Shown here one piece after another: positions 1 to 8,628 of a DNA stretch of 64,000 nucleotides. The notes beneath the pieces are model-generated. The model searched no databases. It was not told where the DNA came from and saw only the letters and a program-made list of their open reading frames with translations. The first letter of the stretch is position 1. Each line of letters opens with the position of its first letter. Made by a program: the position numbers and the translations under genes. The stretch is from UBA2166 sp964463965 (lineage in GTDB: Bacteria; Nitrospirota; Nitrospiria; Nitrospirales; UBA2166), in contig CAYXED010000003.1 of the NCBI GenBank assembly GCA_964463965.1, positions 124,001-188,000 of the forward strand, in the 5' to 3' direction.

Positions 1-1
1 T

Positions 2-160
2 CGTGAAGTAACTCTTCATGGACGTATTCAGCTAACTCAAAATGCTGACTTTGTTTTTTTTCCCCGCCAAGGTATGGATAGGGTGCCGTACCATATAATT
101 AATCAGACTTGGCAGTCATTGCTGACTCAACATGGCCTGATTCAGAAGTTGTCTGTTTGA
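2..160 (+). CDS. rnpA: Ribonuclease P protein component, C-terminal fragment
   Basis: An open frame enters from the left edge and stops with TGA at 158-160, giving 52 residues. It contains 'ADFVFFPRQGM' and ends in a helix with 'WQSLLTQHGLIQKL', which resembles the last strand and helix of RnpA (family pattern D-hydrophobic-PR-G). RnpA is the protein cofactor of RNase P, which removes 5' leaders from pre-tRNAs. The next gene, yidD, starts on the last base of its stop codon, the usual rnpA-yidD-yidC-mnmE order. The start lies outside the window. The assignment rests on the short C-terminus plus this conserved context. Confidence 0.75.
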   Translation, partial: REVTLHGRIQLTQNADFVFFPRQGMDRVPYHIINQTWQSLLTQHGLIQKLSV

Positions 161-369
161 TGAAACGGGGAGCACTCCTTTTACTCCGTTTTTATCAGGA
201 TTTTATTTCACCTTTGTTTCCGCCCTCGTGCAGGTTTTATCCAACTTGCTCTTCGTATGCAATTAAGGCATACAGCCGTTGTGGCCTTCTTAAAGGGACG
301 TGGTTGACCCTACGCCGTCTCGGTAAATGTCATCCTTTCCATCCCGGAGGGTTTGACCCTGTTCAATAA
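160..369 (+). CDS. yidD: YidD membrane protein insertion efficiency factor
   Basis: A 69-residue protein of the YidD family, a small membrane-associated factor that assists YidC-dependent insertion of inner-membrane proteins. The family signature is plain: 'LRFYQDFISPLFPPSCRFYPTCSSYA', then 'KCHPFHPGGFDPV', with the conserved cysteines and the HP-hydrophobic-GG-DPV ending. I chose the ATG at 160 because it gives the usual family N-terminus (MKRGALLLLRFYQ) and overlaps the rnpA stop (TGATG), which indicates translational coupling. An in-frame ATG at 109 would add 17 residues encoded inside rnpA and not found in the family. yidC follows after 40 nt. Confidence 0.95.
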   Translation: MKRGALLLLRFYQDFISPLFPPSCRFYPTCSSYAIKAYSRCGLLKGTWLTLRRLGKCHPFHPGGFDPVQ

Positions 370-409
370 TAATTTTCAGCATTTAAGTTTAAAAGGATAC
401 CTTTATTAA

Positions 410-2176
410 ATGGGCAGTCGTGTAATTCTTTTTCTTGTTCTTTCATTGACGATAATTGTTTTTTACCCACTACTTTTAGAAAAAATGGGCATTATCGCCC
501 CTGTGTCTCAGGTAGAAGAACATTTTGGGGAAGGTGATTTTACGATTCTTGATGAAAGCGAATCGACTCCAACTATTTCAGAAGACCCTGTTCCATCAGA
601 ACTCTCTAAAATAATTCTTCCATTGGATGGAATACCTGCCTTAGAGCAAGATATCACTGTTGAAACTGATTTATATAGAGCAGTCTTTTCAAGTGCAGGG
701 GGCGTTTTAAAGAGTTGGACATTAAAACATCATTTTACATCTGATCCAGAGGATCGACAGCCTATCGATTTAGTTGTAAATCCTGATGGCTTATATCCAA
801 AGTCACTCGAGATTCTGAGTGAATCTTCTGAGCCAACCCATTCGTTTTCAACAGTGCTTTATAGCGTAGAAGGAGGAGATCTTGAATTAACGGAGTTTGA
901 ACCAATTGGGAACCTTAAGTTTTGGTATCAAGATCCACAAACTGGGGCAAGTATTTCAAAGCTGATGATGTTTTCAAATGATAGCTATGTTGTTGATTTT
1001 GAGCTTGAAACCACTGGAATACCTGACCCATATGTTCTTTCCTTAGGGACAAATTTTGGCGTTACAGAATGGAATGATCAGACTTTTATTGGCATTAATG
1101 GCCCGGCTACGCTTATTGATGGGGAAATTGACAAGAGTAGCCCTGAAGTAGAGGTAACACGTGAGGGGCTTGTTGGCTGGGTTGCACTCCAGGACAAATA
1201 TTTTATTTCGGCAATCATTCCTGATATTTCGGGAGATGAAAATTTTTCCACTAGAAAGGTCAAAATACATCCTCGAGATGAAAAGCTATTCTCTGTTGGG
1301 GTATTAATTGACCCATCTCAAGGTACGAAAACTGAAAAGTACAAAATATATGCAGGGCCAAAATCTTACAATGGGCTTCGTGATTTACAAGTTGGACTTG
1401 AAGATACAATTGACTTTGGTTGGTTTATATATGGAAGTTGGTCTCTTGTTAGGGCTGTCGCTAAGCCACTTTTTTCTGTTTTAAGCTTTCTCTATGACTA
1501 TACTCACAACTATGGTTTGGCAATTATTTTGTTGACCATTGGAATTAAAATTCTCTTTGCACCGCTTACTTACAAGGCTTATGTATCAATGAAGTCAATG
1601 GCAAAGTTGCAGCCAAAGATGATGGAAATTCAGAAAAAATACAAAGATGATCGTCAAAAAATGAATATTGAGGTCATGAACCTTTACAAAAACGAAAAAG
1701 TAAACCCTGTGGGGGGGTGTTTGCCTATCTTGCTACAAATGCCTGTATTTATTTCATTGTTTAATATTTTATATATGACCGTTGAATTGCGACAGGCACC
1801 ATTCATGCTTTGGGTCACTGATCTTTCTGCTCCAGATCCTTTTTTCGTTCTCCCAGTCTTAATGGGAGTTTCAATGTTTATCCAGCAGAAAATTCAGCCA
1901 ACCCCCATGAATCCTCAACATGCAAAAATTATGTTAATGTTGCCATTTTTTCTGACATTTATTTTTCTTAATTTTGCAGCAGGTTTGGTGTTATATTGGG
2001 TCATTAACAATATATTGACTATTGCACAGCAGTATATTACCGAAAAGATAATTTTTGGAAAAACTGCTGACGCAACAATTGAGGCTGGAGCAAACGCTGG
2101 ATCTGATACTGATAGTAATAAGAAACCATCACGAAAATCTAAGAAACACAGTAAGCGCTCACAAACCAACAAATAG
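410..2176 (+). CDS. yidC: Membrane protein insertase YidC
   Basis: A 588-residue inner-membrane insertase that works alone or with SecYEG to insert and fold membrane proteins. It has an N-terminal membrane segment (about residues 5-25), a large periplasmic beta domain (about 60-340) typical of Gram-negative YidC, and a C-terminal insertase core of several membrane segments. Recognisable core motifs are 'GLAIILLTIGIKILFAPLTYKAY', 'KVNPVGGCLPILLQMPVFISL' and 'LVLYWVINNILTIAQQY'. In the first core segment a lysine sits where Proteobacteria usually have the groove arginine. The tail after about residue 560 is rich in Lys, Arg and Ser and could contact ribosomes. It belongs to the rnpA-yidD-yidC-mnmE operon. 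Confidence 0.97.
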   Translation: MGSRVILFLVLSLTIIVFYPLLLEKMGIIAPVSQVEEHFGEGDFTILDESESTPTISEDPVPSELSKIILPLDGIPALEQDITVETDLYRAVFSSAGGVLKSWTLKHHFTSDPEDRQPIDLVVNPDGLYPKSLEILSESSEPTHSFSTVLYSVEGGDLELTEFEPIGNLKFWYQDPQTGASISKLMMFSNDSYVVDFELETTGIPDPYVLSLGTNFGVTEWNDQTFIGINGPATLIDGEIDKSSPEVEVTREGLVGWVALQDKYFISAIIPDISGDENFSTRKVKIHPRDEKLFSVGVLIDPSQGTKTEKYKIYAGPKSYNGLRDLQVGLEDTIDFGWFIYGSWSLVRAVAKPLFSVLSFLYDYTHNYGLAIILLTIGIKILFAPLTYKAYVSMKSMAKLQPKMMEIQKKYKDDRQKMNIEVMNLYKNEKVNPVGGCLPILLQMPVFISLFNILYMTVELRQAPFMLWVTDLSAPDPFFVLPVLMGVSMFIQQKIQPTPMNPQHAKIMLMLPFFLTFIFLNFAAGLVLYWVINNILTIAQQYITEKIIFGKTADATIEAGANAGSDTDSNKKPSRKSKKHSKRSQTNK

Positions 2177-2216
2177 TCTCTCACCTTTTCTACGGATCAT
2201 TTTCTGGATTGCTTAA

Positions 2217-3617
2217 ATGGCTATTATTCCAGATCATACTAGTGACACTGTCTGTGCTCTTGCCACTGCTACAGGTGAAGGGGCGGTGGGGGTAATTAGG
2301 CTTAGTGGGCCTCAAACGATAAGAATTCTCAAGCATCTTTTTACACCAACACATCAGAGATCATTCGCGGATTGTCAAAGCCACATGATGCATCTTGGAG
2401 TAATAAAAAACCCATCACTAGGAATTGTCATTGATGAAGTTCTTTTGGTTATCATGTCTGCTCCTCGTACATACACTCGAGAGGATATGGCAGAAATACA
2501 TTGTCATGGAAGCCCCCTTGTTCTCCACCATGTTTTAGAGCTCCTGCTTAACGAGGGTGCAGTTCTGGCAGATCCTGGAGAGTTTACAAAAAGGGCATTT
2601 CTGAATGGCCGAATTGATCTTTTACAGGCAGAAGCTGTCATTGACATTATACGGTCTCGAACATCAACAGGATTAAAGATTGCATTGGATCAGCTGAAGG
2701 GAGGACTCTCAGAGAAAATTCTTAGTATTCGCGATGATTTGGTCAGGCTTCTCGCACATATTGAGGCTGGAATTGATTTTGTTGAAGAAGATATCAGCTT
2801 TGTTACATCTGAAGAGTGTATTGATCAAATTCGAATAGCTCGAGTGGCGTTACAAGCCTTAATAGACTCTGCTGAAGAAGGCCGTATCCTTCGTGATGGC
2901 CTTTCTACTGTAATTATTGGGCGCCCTAATGTTGGGAAGTCTAGCCTGTTGAATACTCTTTTAGAGATAAATCGAGCTATTGTGACATCATTACCTGGGA
3001 CTACAAGAGATGTTTTGGAAGAGTATGTAAATGTTGGAGGGGTGCCTCTAAAACTTTTAGATACAGCCGGTATAAGAAGCTCCGATGATGTTGTCGAGCA
3101 GGAGGGCATTCGTCGTGCTTATCAGGCATTTGAGCAATCAGAGCTTGCCCTGATCGTGATTGATGGGAGTACTCCTCTTACACAGGAAGATTATGACATA
3201 CTACATAGTGCTAAATCTAAGCAACATATTGTTGTTATCAATAAGTCTGATCTTGGCCTAAAAGTTTTTGCAGATACTGTTAAGCATAACCATATGGATG
3301 TGCCGGTAGTAACTATATCTGCAACCTTAGGGATAGGGATAGAACAGCTAAAGGCTACTTTAAAAGAAAAAATTTCAAAAAATACTAACCAGTCAGAAGA
3401 AAGTTCGATTATAACTCAGGTTAGACACAAAAACGCATTGTGTATGGCGAGAGATGGACTGAACTTTGTTTTCGATTCCCTTAAAAGTGGGCAACCGGGT
3501 GAATGTCTTGCCTTAGATCTTCGTCAGGCAATCGACGCATTAGGTCAAATTGTGGGGGTCACCACCACTGATGATATTTTAGGGGAGATTTTCAAGGAGT
3601 TTTGTATTGGAAAGTAA
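2217..3617 (+). CDS. mnmE: tRNA modification GTPase MnmE
   Basis: A 466-residue GTPase that works with MnmG to install the 5-carboxymethylaminomethyl group on wobble uridine-34 of certain tRNAs. The N-terminal tetrahydrofolate-binding domain covers about residues 1-120 ('SGPQTIRIL', 'PRTYTREDMAEIHCHGS'). A helical domain is split by a G domain with G1 GRPNVGKSS (about 235-243), a G2 loop 'LPGTTRD', G3 'DTAG' and G4 'NKSD'. The protein ends in FCIGK, the invariant Cys-containing MnmE C-terminus, so it is complete. It starts 40 nt after yidC in the same operon. A convergent minus-strand gene follows. Confidence 0.97.
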   Translation: MAIIPDHTSDTVCALATATGEGAVGVIRLSGPQTIRILKHLFTPTHQRSFADCQSHMMHLGVIKNPSLGIVIDEVLLVIMSAPRTYTREDMAEIHCHGSPLVLHHVLELLLNEGAVLADPGEFTKRAFLNGRIDLLQAEAVIDIIRSRTSTGLKIALDQLKGGLSEKILSIRDDLVRLLAHIEAGIDFVEEDISFVTSEECIDQIRIARVALQALIDSAEEGRILRDGLSTVIIGRPNVGKSSLLNTLLEINRAIVTSLPGTTRDVLEEYVNVGGVPLKLLDTAGIRSSDDVVEQEGIRRAYQAFEQSELALIVIDGSTPLTQEDYDILHSAKSKQHIVVINKSDLGLKVFADTVKHNHMDVPVVTISATLGIGIEQLKATLKEKISKNTNQSEESSIITQVRHKNALCMARDGLNFVFDSLKSGQPGECLALDLRQAIDALGQIVGVTTTDDILGEIFKEFCIGK

Positions 3618-3706
3618 GTGAAACTTTAATCAATATTCTGGAGTATTCACTGTCGCAGCTCTTTTTCGTAGAGCTACGGTACTAAGTTGGTGCTAGGGAA
3701 ATCTTT

Positions 3707-4453
3707 CTACCATATAATCCATTTCAGTTTGCCTGTTTTTGCATCTTGCCTGGTCTCTTCATAACGTTTTGGCGTTCCAACATCAGACCAGTATCCAGTT
3801 GTTTCATAACCATATATGGAAATACCATTCTTTAAATGTTGTATGTATGTATCTATGATAGATGATTCTTTTCCTGGAAGAATGTTTTTGAGCATTGATG
3901 AATGCATGATGTGTAGCCCCGCAAACATTTTTTGAGTAATAGGATGGGTTCTGTCTCTAGGCAGTTTTCCTTGGCCTAAAATGGTTAATATTCTCCCATT
4001 GGGGTTTAATTCAAGAGTGCCCCATTGAGAAAGGTTGGGGTCATTACGAACGACCATAGTTGCAGGGGCATTGTGTGCCATATGATAGTTCAGTAAGTGT
4101 TTAATATTTATGTCAAGTAATGTATCAGCATTAAGTACGATAAATGAATTATTGCATGACTGCTTTAAGAAGTCTTCGGCCTGTTTAATCCCTCCTCCAG
4201 TTCCAAGGATCGTTTTTTCTCGTGAGTAGGTAATGTCCATTCCCAATGCGGTGCCATTTCCTAGGTAAGTCTCTATCTGGTCGCCAAGGTGATGAGTATT
4301 GATAATAACTTTAGTTATCCCGTATTTGTGAAGCAACCGAAGGTTCCATTCAATTAAGGGATGACCAGAGACTTTAAGTAGCGGTTTTGGGGTTTTATTC
4401 GTCAATGGTTGTAGGCGGGTTCCAAATCCCGCAGCTAAAATAATAGCGCGCAT
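3707..4453 (-). CDS. murU: Nucleotidyltransferase, MurU-like (MurNAc-1-phosphate uridylyltransferase)
   Basis: A 248-residue sugar-phosphate nucleotidyltransferase. It has the N-terminal signature 'AIILAAGFGTRLQPLTNKTPKPLL', 'PLIEWNL', and 'ILGTGGGIKQAEDF' followed by 'NADTL', typical of the GT-A-like nucleotidyltransferase fold. Its partner, an AmgK-like kinase encoded just upstream, gives the gene order of the Pseudomonas anabolic recycling pathway, in which AmgK phosphorylates MurNAc at C1 and MurU makes UDP-MurNAc. Substrate identity is inferred from that pairing; mannose- or glucose-1-phosphate transfer is possible. The start is ATG at 4453; an in-frame TTG lies one codon upstream. Only 6 nt separate it from the kinase stop. 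Confidence 0.75.
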   Translation of the reverse strand: MRAIILAAGFGTRLQPLTNKTPKPLLKVSGHPLIEWNLRLLHKYGITKVIINTHHLGDQIETYLGNGTALGMDITYSREKTILGTGGGIKQAEDFLKQSCNNSFIVLNADTLLDINIKHLLNYHMAHNAPATMVVRNDPNLSQWGTLELNPNGRILTILGQGKLPRDRTHPITQKMFAGLHIMHSSMLKNILPGKESSIIDTYIQHLKNGISIYGYETTGYWSDVGTPKRYEETRQDAKTGKLKWIIW

Positions 4454-4459
4454 CAAATC

Positions 4460-5545
4460 TTATGAAAGCTCTGGAACATACGAGGCTAAATGTTTGTGAA
4501 GAATCTTGAGCTCAGGGTATTTTTGTAGATTTCTTTTAACGTATCCAAGCGTTCTTGGAATATCAGTAAGAAATTTAGGATTTTTCTTTACGCTATTGAT
4601 ATATATAAATCGTCCAGCGGCTTTTAGGTTTCTTTGGATGCTCGTAAAATCAAAAGCGCGGCGAAATTTTTTTACATTTAATGTTAAGTGTTTTGGCATG
4701 TTTTGCACGTATCTAGAAATTAGTTCTTCAACAAAATCTTCGTTAAGCTCTATATAGGCATCACGCAAAATTGATGCTAAGTCATATGTTAAGGGGCCCA
4801 TGAGAGCGTCTTGGAAATCTATGAGGCTGATCTTTGCATTCTTTACCATTATGTTTCTCGAATGGTAATCGCGATGCGTAAATACCTTAGGTTGTGATGC
4901 TATAAAAGTTGAGATTTTTTGAAATTCTTCTTGGATGGGGATATAGTCATCTGCACACATCACGCGTTGATTTCTTTCAATGATACAATATTCAAGAAAA
5001 TGATTGAATTCCCACATAAGTAGGGGAATGTCAAAGCTTCTTTCAAAGGCTATGCATTGATGATCCAAGGTTTTATGCGGTTGTGATGCTTTGGTGTGCA
5101 ATGAAGCCAGAAGATCAATGGCATTTTGGTAGAGTTCATTCGAGATGTTTGCATGACCTTGACGTATGGCATCTTCTAACGTCGAATCACCCAAATCTTC
5201 AAGGTATAGGAGCCCATGTTTGCGATCATAGTAATATATACATGGCACTGGAAGATCTGAGGCCATTAAGTGCGTGTGAATATTAATAAAAGGCAATTCA
5301 TTGGTTGAGATTAATTGTTTGCTAGAAATTTCTTCAGAATATTTAAATCCTTCGGGGTCAGCTAGCTGCATGATAATTAATGATTGTGGAGTATTTGGTG
5401 CTGGAGAGATAAAAGAAGCTCTATGGTAACGCCTATTAGAGGCATCTCCAGGTAATTGGGAAAGGTGGATTGATGCTGTTTCTATTTTCAGTTGAGTCTG
5501 GAGTGTTCTAATTACATGTGAAATATTTGGCTGGTTTATTGTCAC
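4460..5545 (-). CDS. amgK: Aminoglycoside-phosphotransferase-fold sugar kinase, AmgK-like
   Basis: A 361-residue kinase of the aminoglycoside phosphotransferase (APH) fold. The catalytic loop is 'FTHRDYHSRNIMV' and the metal-binding motif is 'LIDFQDALMGPLTYDLASIL'; N-terminal 'LPGDASNRRYHRA' is typical of AmgK-type anomeric kinases. It likely phosphorylates the C1 position of MurNAc and/or GlcNAc salvaged from peptidoglycan turnover, feeding the MurU-like enzyme next to it and bypassing de novo UDP-MurNAc synthesis. The start is GTG at 5545, with no strong ribosome site visible. Family assignment is firm; the precise sugar is inferred from neighbourhood. Confidence 0.78.
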   Translation of the reverse strand: MTINQPNISHVIRTLQTQLKIETASIHLSQLPGDASNRRYHRASFISPAPNTPQSLIIMQLADPEGFKYSEEISSKQLISTNELPFINIHTHLMASDLPVPCIYYYDRKHGLLYLEDLGDSTLEDAIRQGHANISNELYQNAIDLLASLHTKASQPHKTLDHQCIAFERSFDIPLLMWEFNHFLEYCIIERNQRVMCADDYIPIQEEFQKISTFIASQPKVFTHRDYHSRNIMVKNAKISLIDFQDALMGPLTYDLASILRDAYIELNEDFVEELISRYVQNMPKHLTLNVKKFRRAFDFTSIQRNLKAAGRFIYINSVKKNPKFLTDIPRTLGYVKRNLQKYPELKILHKHLASYVPELS

Positions 5546-5658
5546 TTTAGTAAGTGGTGCTTCAATCCTCAGTGTGCTTTATGCTAGCAGTCATGAGGTT
5601 GTGTAGGAAGGATACATGGTTTATTAGACATTAGCTTCCCTAACAGCATTTTTCATTT

Positions 5659-6465
5659 TCAATGGGGTAGAGTACTTGTTGCGCATCTAAATCCCACATA
5701 ATTCTTCCTGTTGTTTGGGGAGTCTCGACGACGGAGCGAAACTCGGTCAGAAACTTCTCCCTTTGCTATCCATGAACTTCCTCGTATAACTTTTTTAAAT
5801 CCTGTTTCTGGTCCTAATGGGTTTTGTCTTGAGCTGATTTTGTAATAGTCAGTTAGGTACCAATCTGCAACCCATTCTCTCAGGCTACTTGCCATATCAT
5901 CCACACCAAATGGACTTCTTCCCTCTGGATCTTTTCCTATGTCAGGAGGATGGCGTAACCTTACTTTCCCCTTGGGTCTTGTAGATTGTTGCAAGGTCCC
6001 CCAAGGGTATTGTCGCCCATCAATTCCTCGAGCTGCTTTTTCCCATTCCGCTTCCGTTGGAAGACGTTTTCCTGCCCATGTGCAGTATTCCGATGCATCG
6101 TACCAACTCACACCGACTACTGGCTGGTTAGAGGAATTAAATTTTTTATTTTTTATAAATGTTGAAGGACGATGTCCCGTTTCACTTACAAATTGAGAAT
6201 AAAGATGATTTGTAATTTCGTAACGATCGATGTGATATGTGTCGAGGTAGACCGTATGTTTTGGTTGCTCGTCTATTCTCATGCTCCCAATTCCGTGATC
6301 ATTTCCCATAATAAATGGTCCGGCGGGAATCTCAATCATTGGGAAAGGTGCATTTAACAAGCCTGAGTTTGCACTAGCCATGCTGGCAATCAGGGAATAT
6401 AAAAATATAATGATCAGCAGGTTATTGAGTATTCTGTGGTAAAAGAGCTTGGCAATTCTTATCAT
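5659..6465 (-). CDS. Exported SUMF1/formylglycine-generating-enzyme-fold protein
   Basis: A 268-residue protein with an N-terminal membrane or signal segment (about residues 14-32, then 'MASANS') and a SUMF1 domain: 'MIEIPAGPFIMGND', 'VYLDTYHIDRYEITN', 'PVVGVSWYDASEYC', 'RLPTEAEWEKAARG', 'VIRGSSW' and terminal 'GFRCA'. True formylglycine-generating enzymes use two C-terminal cysteines. Here only the one in GFRC is visible; the stretch where the first is expected reads 'VSLRRRDS', so sulfatase activation is unlikely. No sulfatase gene is nearby. A second SUMF1 protein is encoded at 40227-41297. The role is unknown; these domains also serve as carbohydrate-binding or structural modules in the periplasm. 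Confidence 0.8.
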   Translation of the reverse strand: MIRIAKLFYHRILNNLLIIIFLYSLIASMASANSGLLNAPFPMIEIPAGPFIMGNDHGIGSMRIDEQPKHTVYLDTYHIDRYEITNHLYSQFVSETGHRPSTFIKNKKFNSSNQPVVGVSWYDASEYCTWAGKRLPTEAEWEKAARGIDGRQYPWGTLQQSTRPKGKVRLRHPPDIGKDPEGRSPFGVDDMASSLREWVADWYLTDYYKISSRQNPLGPETGFKKVIRGSSWIAKGEVSDRVSLRRRDSPNNRKNYVGFRCATSTLPH

Positions 6466-6594
6466 GTCGATGTAATCGGTACGAAAAGTAAAGAAATTGT
6501 AACATGTGTTTGGGTGGTATGGCTATATTCTGTGTAGCTGTATGCTACAATACCAACACTTATTTAAGAACATGCTCTAGAATGGAGGGGGCCA

Positions 6595-7083
6595 ATGAGT
6601 CGACGCATTCTTCCACTGTTACTCGTGTTGCTGTGTGCTGATTATGCAATGGTACACGCAACTGAGGTTTTTCGAGTGGGTATCACTAGAATTTCTGAAG
6701 CATGCCAAACGGAAAATTTTGAAGAAAATCCAACCAGCGGAATGTGGGTTAGTTTTGATTCGCCTTCACAATTAACACTTGCCTTCAATGCAAACTTTCA
6801 GGATCCTATTATTATGAGACTAGTCCGGTATATTAAATCTCCATTACGCGAGGAGTTTGTTGCTGTTCGTTCTGATGATATTCGTCCTGCACTTGGTTTT
6901 CCTGAGCCTGAGGGGTGGTTTTACTCCATTTATGGAAAGATGAAACGTGATCTTGTAACTGGTGAGGCTTTGTCTATTAAGGGAAATATTCATGCGAGTT
7001 ACCTTTCTCCTGTAGGAAATCAGAATGTGGGAAGCCCCTGCCTTTTACGTATAAAATTCGCCACTATTGAGCGAATTGAGTAG
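6595..7083 (+). CDS. Secreted protein of unknown function
   Basis: A 162-residue protein with a signal peptide (hydrophobic run about residues 5-17, probable cleavage after 'YAMVHA'). The mature part has two cysteines far apart (about positions 37 and 148) that could form a disulfide. It has alternating beta-strand-like stretches such as 'MWVSFDSPSQLTLAFN' and 'SLRIKFATIERIE'-like ends. I do not recognise the family. A strong ribosome site GGAGGGG lies 5 nt before the ATG. An ankyrin-repeat gene follows 46 nt downstream in the same direction, so the two are probably co-transcribed. Confidence 0.7.
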   Translation: MSRRILPLLLVLLCADYAMVHATEVFRVGITRISEACQTENFEENPTSGMWVSFDSPSQLTLAFNANFQDPIIMRLVRYIKSPLREEFVAVRSDDIRPALGFPEPEGWFYSIYGKMKRDLVTGEALSIKGNIHASYLSPVGNQNVGSPCLLRIKFATIERIE

Positions 7084-7129
7084 CTGATGCAAATTTAAAA
7101 ATGTTTTCGAGTTGTAGTAGGGATACAAA

Positions 7130-7987
7130 ATGAATTTTTTTATCTCGAATGCAATTTTTTTAATAGTCTGCCTTGGGTTTGGGGATGGTTTATCTCTTGC
7201 AGGGTCTTTGCATGACGCTGCACGTCGTGGTGAGGCCCCTTTACTTCTGGCATTGATTCAGCAGGGAGAGAACGTTAATGATTTAGGCACTAACGATGGA
7301 GCCTCGCCTCTTCACCTTGCAGCTGAATATGGGCATCTTGATGCCTCCAGGGTTTTGATTGAGGCGGATGCAGATGTCAATCTTCAAGATAGGTTTGGTT
7401 TTACACCTTTGCACCTAACTGCCAATGCGGGGCGCTATTCTGTCGCAAAGCTTCTCATAGAAAGTGGCGCAAGTGTTCACTCCACAACTGATACTGGGCT
7501 CTCACTATTACATATGGCATCAATGCAAGGTCAAAGTAAACTTGTTGACCTTGCTCTTCGGCATGGTGCCGATGTCAATATAGTCAATGAAAATGGATTT
7601 ACCCCCTTACATTCTGGAGCCCTAGGAGGGCATCTTGATGTCGCAAGAATACTTTATGGAGCATCTCCGGATATGAATGCGATGAGTGATGGAGGGCGTA
7701 CTCCACTTTCCTTAGCGTGTACAGTTGGGCATGCAGCAATGGTGCAGTTTTTGGTGGAGGCGGGAGTTTTGATTGATAAAGCTGATGATGAAGGGTTTAC
7801 CCCACTTCATATTGCTGCAGGAAAAGGCTATGTTTCAATAGTAACTAGTTTACTCCTTGGGGGGGTAGATGTTATGGCACGGTCTCATGTTGGTATATTG
7901 CCTATTAACATGGCCGCAAATAACTACCAACATGATGTGCTCGATATTCTCCTAGGCTATATGGAAATTCAACAGGGCAATATATAA
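7130..7987 (+). CDS. Exported ankyrin-repeat protein
   Basis: A 285-residue protein with a signal peptide (hydrophobic about residues 4-25, ending 'SLAGS') and about seven consecutive ankyrin repeats across residues 28-275. The pattern D-G-x-TPLH-x-A-x-x-G-H recurs: 'GASPLHLAAEYGHLDASRVL', 'GFTPLHLTANAGRYSV', 'GFTPLHSGALGGHLDV', 'GRTPLSLACTVGHAAM', 'GFTPLHIAAGKGYVSI'. Ankyrin repeats mediate protein-protein binding, and export suggests a periplasmic partner. Bacterial periplasmic ankyrin proteins can accompany catalases or toxins, but neither is adjacent here. A short hairpin with a T-run follows the stop. Confidence 0.9.
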   Translation: MNFFISNAIFLIVCLGFGDGLSLAGSLHDAARRGEAPLLLALIQQGENVNDLGTNDGASPLHLAAEYGHLDASRVLIEADADVNLQDRFGFTPLHLTANAGRYSVAKLLIESGASVHSTTDTGLSLLHMASMQGQSKLVDLALRHGADVNIVNENGFTPLHSGALGGHLDVARILYGASPDMNAMSDGGRTPLSLACTVGHAAMVQFLVEAGVLIDKADDEGFTPLHIAAGKGYVSIVTSLLLGGVDVMARSHVGILPINMAANNYQHDVLDILLGYMEIQQGNI

Positions 7988-7999
7988 ATTTACTTGAGG

Positions 8000-8026
8000 T
8001 TTATCTGAAGAGATAAAAACTTTTTT
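8000..8026 (+). terminator. Putative intrinsic terminator after the ankyrin gene
   Basis: A perfect 7-bp stem TTTATCT/AGATAAA closes a GAAG tetraloop (8000-8017), followed after AAC by six T residues (8021-8026). It sits 13 nt after the ankyrin stop, between convergent genes. The stem is A/T-rich, so efficiency may be modest. Confidence 0.5.
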
Positions 8027-8051
8027 GCGATTATTGTATTGAACTAAAGAG

Positions 8052-8504
8052 CTACTTTTTCCAAAAAAAGTTTTTTTGGTACTTATAAATTTCAAGCCTG
8101 TAGGTTGTTTGCGTATCGTCAATATTTTCAGTCTTTGTGTATTTTAGTAACATGCTGAACCGTTTGACATTTCCAGGATACATTGGAGGGTCGGAGGGTT
8201 TAACTATCTGCTTGTTTCCTGAATATTGTACCTTCCCTGATTTGTCTTTCAGCTCTATGAAAATTTTTGCAGAACGAATTGGGTAGGGTCCAGTATTTTT
8301 TACCTTGCCAGACCAATTTCGGTATGATGGGTCTGCTATTCCCCAAGTATCATCAAAAATCTCAAAATGTTCTTGCCACTGTAATGAGGGGTAGTAAAGA
8401 AAAGTGTACCCTAATAGCGCCAACAAAATACTTAACGCTATTATGCTAGTAGCTAGGAAGCGATTGTTTCCACGAGACGATAGTTGTGGCTCAGTATTTT
8501 CCAT
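8052..8504 (-). CDS. Membrane-anchored protein with FxLYD-like beta-sandwich domain
   Basis: A protein of 150 residues from the ATG at 8504; an in-frame start at 8540 would add 12 residues. One membrane segment at about residues 16-38 ('IIALSILLALLGYTFLYY') is followed by a domain with 'NWSGKVKNTGPYPIRSAKIFIELKDKSGKV' character and 'PGNVKRFSMLLKY'. This 'G-V-K-N-x-G' plus 'I-x-L-K-D-x-x-G-K-V' pattern is that of small extracytoplasmic beta-sandwich domains (FxLYD-like) in many bacterial membrane proteins. The function is unknown. It stands alone, convergent with the ankyrin gene and 124 nt from the DUF1338 gene. Confidence 0.6.
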   Translation of the reverse strand: MENTEPQLSSRGNNRFLATSIIALSILLALLGYTFLYYPSLQWQEHFEIFDDTWGIADPSYRNWSGKVKNTGPYPIRSAKIFIELKDKSGKVQYSGNKQIVKPSDPPMYPGNVKRFSMLLKYTKTENIDDTQTTYRLEIYKYQKNFFWKK

Positions 8505-8628
8505 TTTCACTTTGATTATTTCTGGGTGCAGAGCAAGCAAGACCTTTGTCCATTATTAGCGCTCTTAGTTTTATTGCACTCATGTATCAGCCTACCTAGG
8601 TGGTGTTTTAACTGTCAAGTGGTATAGC

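Noticed and set aside
109..160. Upstream ATG giving an 86-residue YidD
   Set aside because: The extra 17 residues are encoded inside rnpA and are not part of the YidD family; the ATG at 160 overlaps the rnpA stop.
3657..3675. Hairpin AGCTCT/AGAGCT between mnmE and murU as a terminator
   Set aside because: Only a 6-bp stem and no T-run on either side.
5659..6465. Sulfatase-activating formylglycine-generating enzyme
   Set aside because: The first catalytic cysteine is not visible and no sulfatase is encoded nearby.
6533..6549. Hairpin TGTAGC/GCTACA upstream of the secreted protein at 6595
   Set aside because: Short stem with no T-run and no known regulatory pattern; could be chance.
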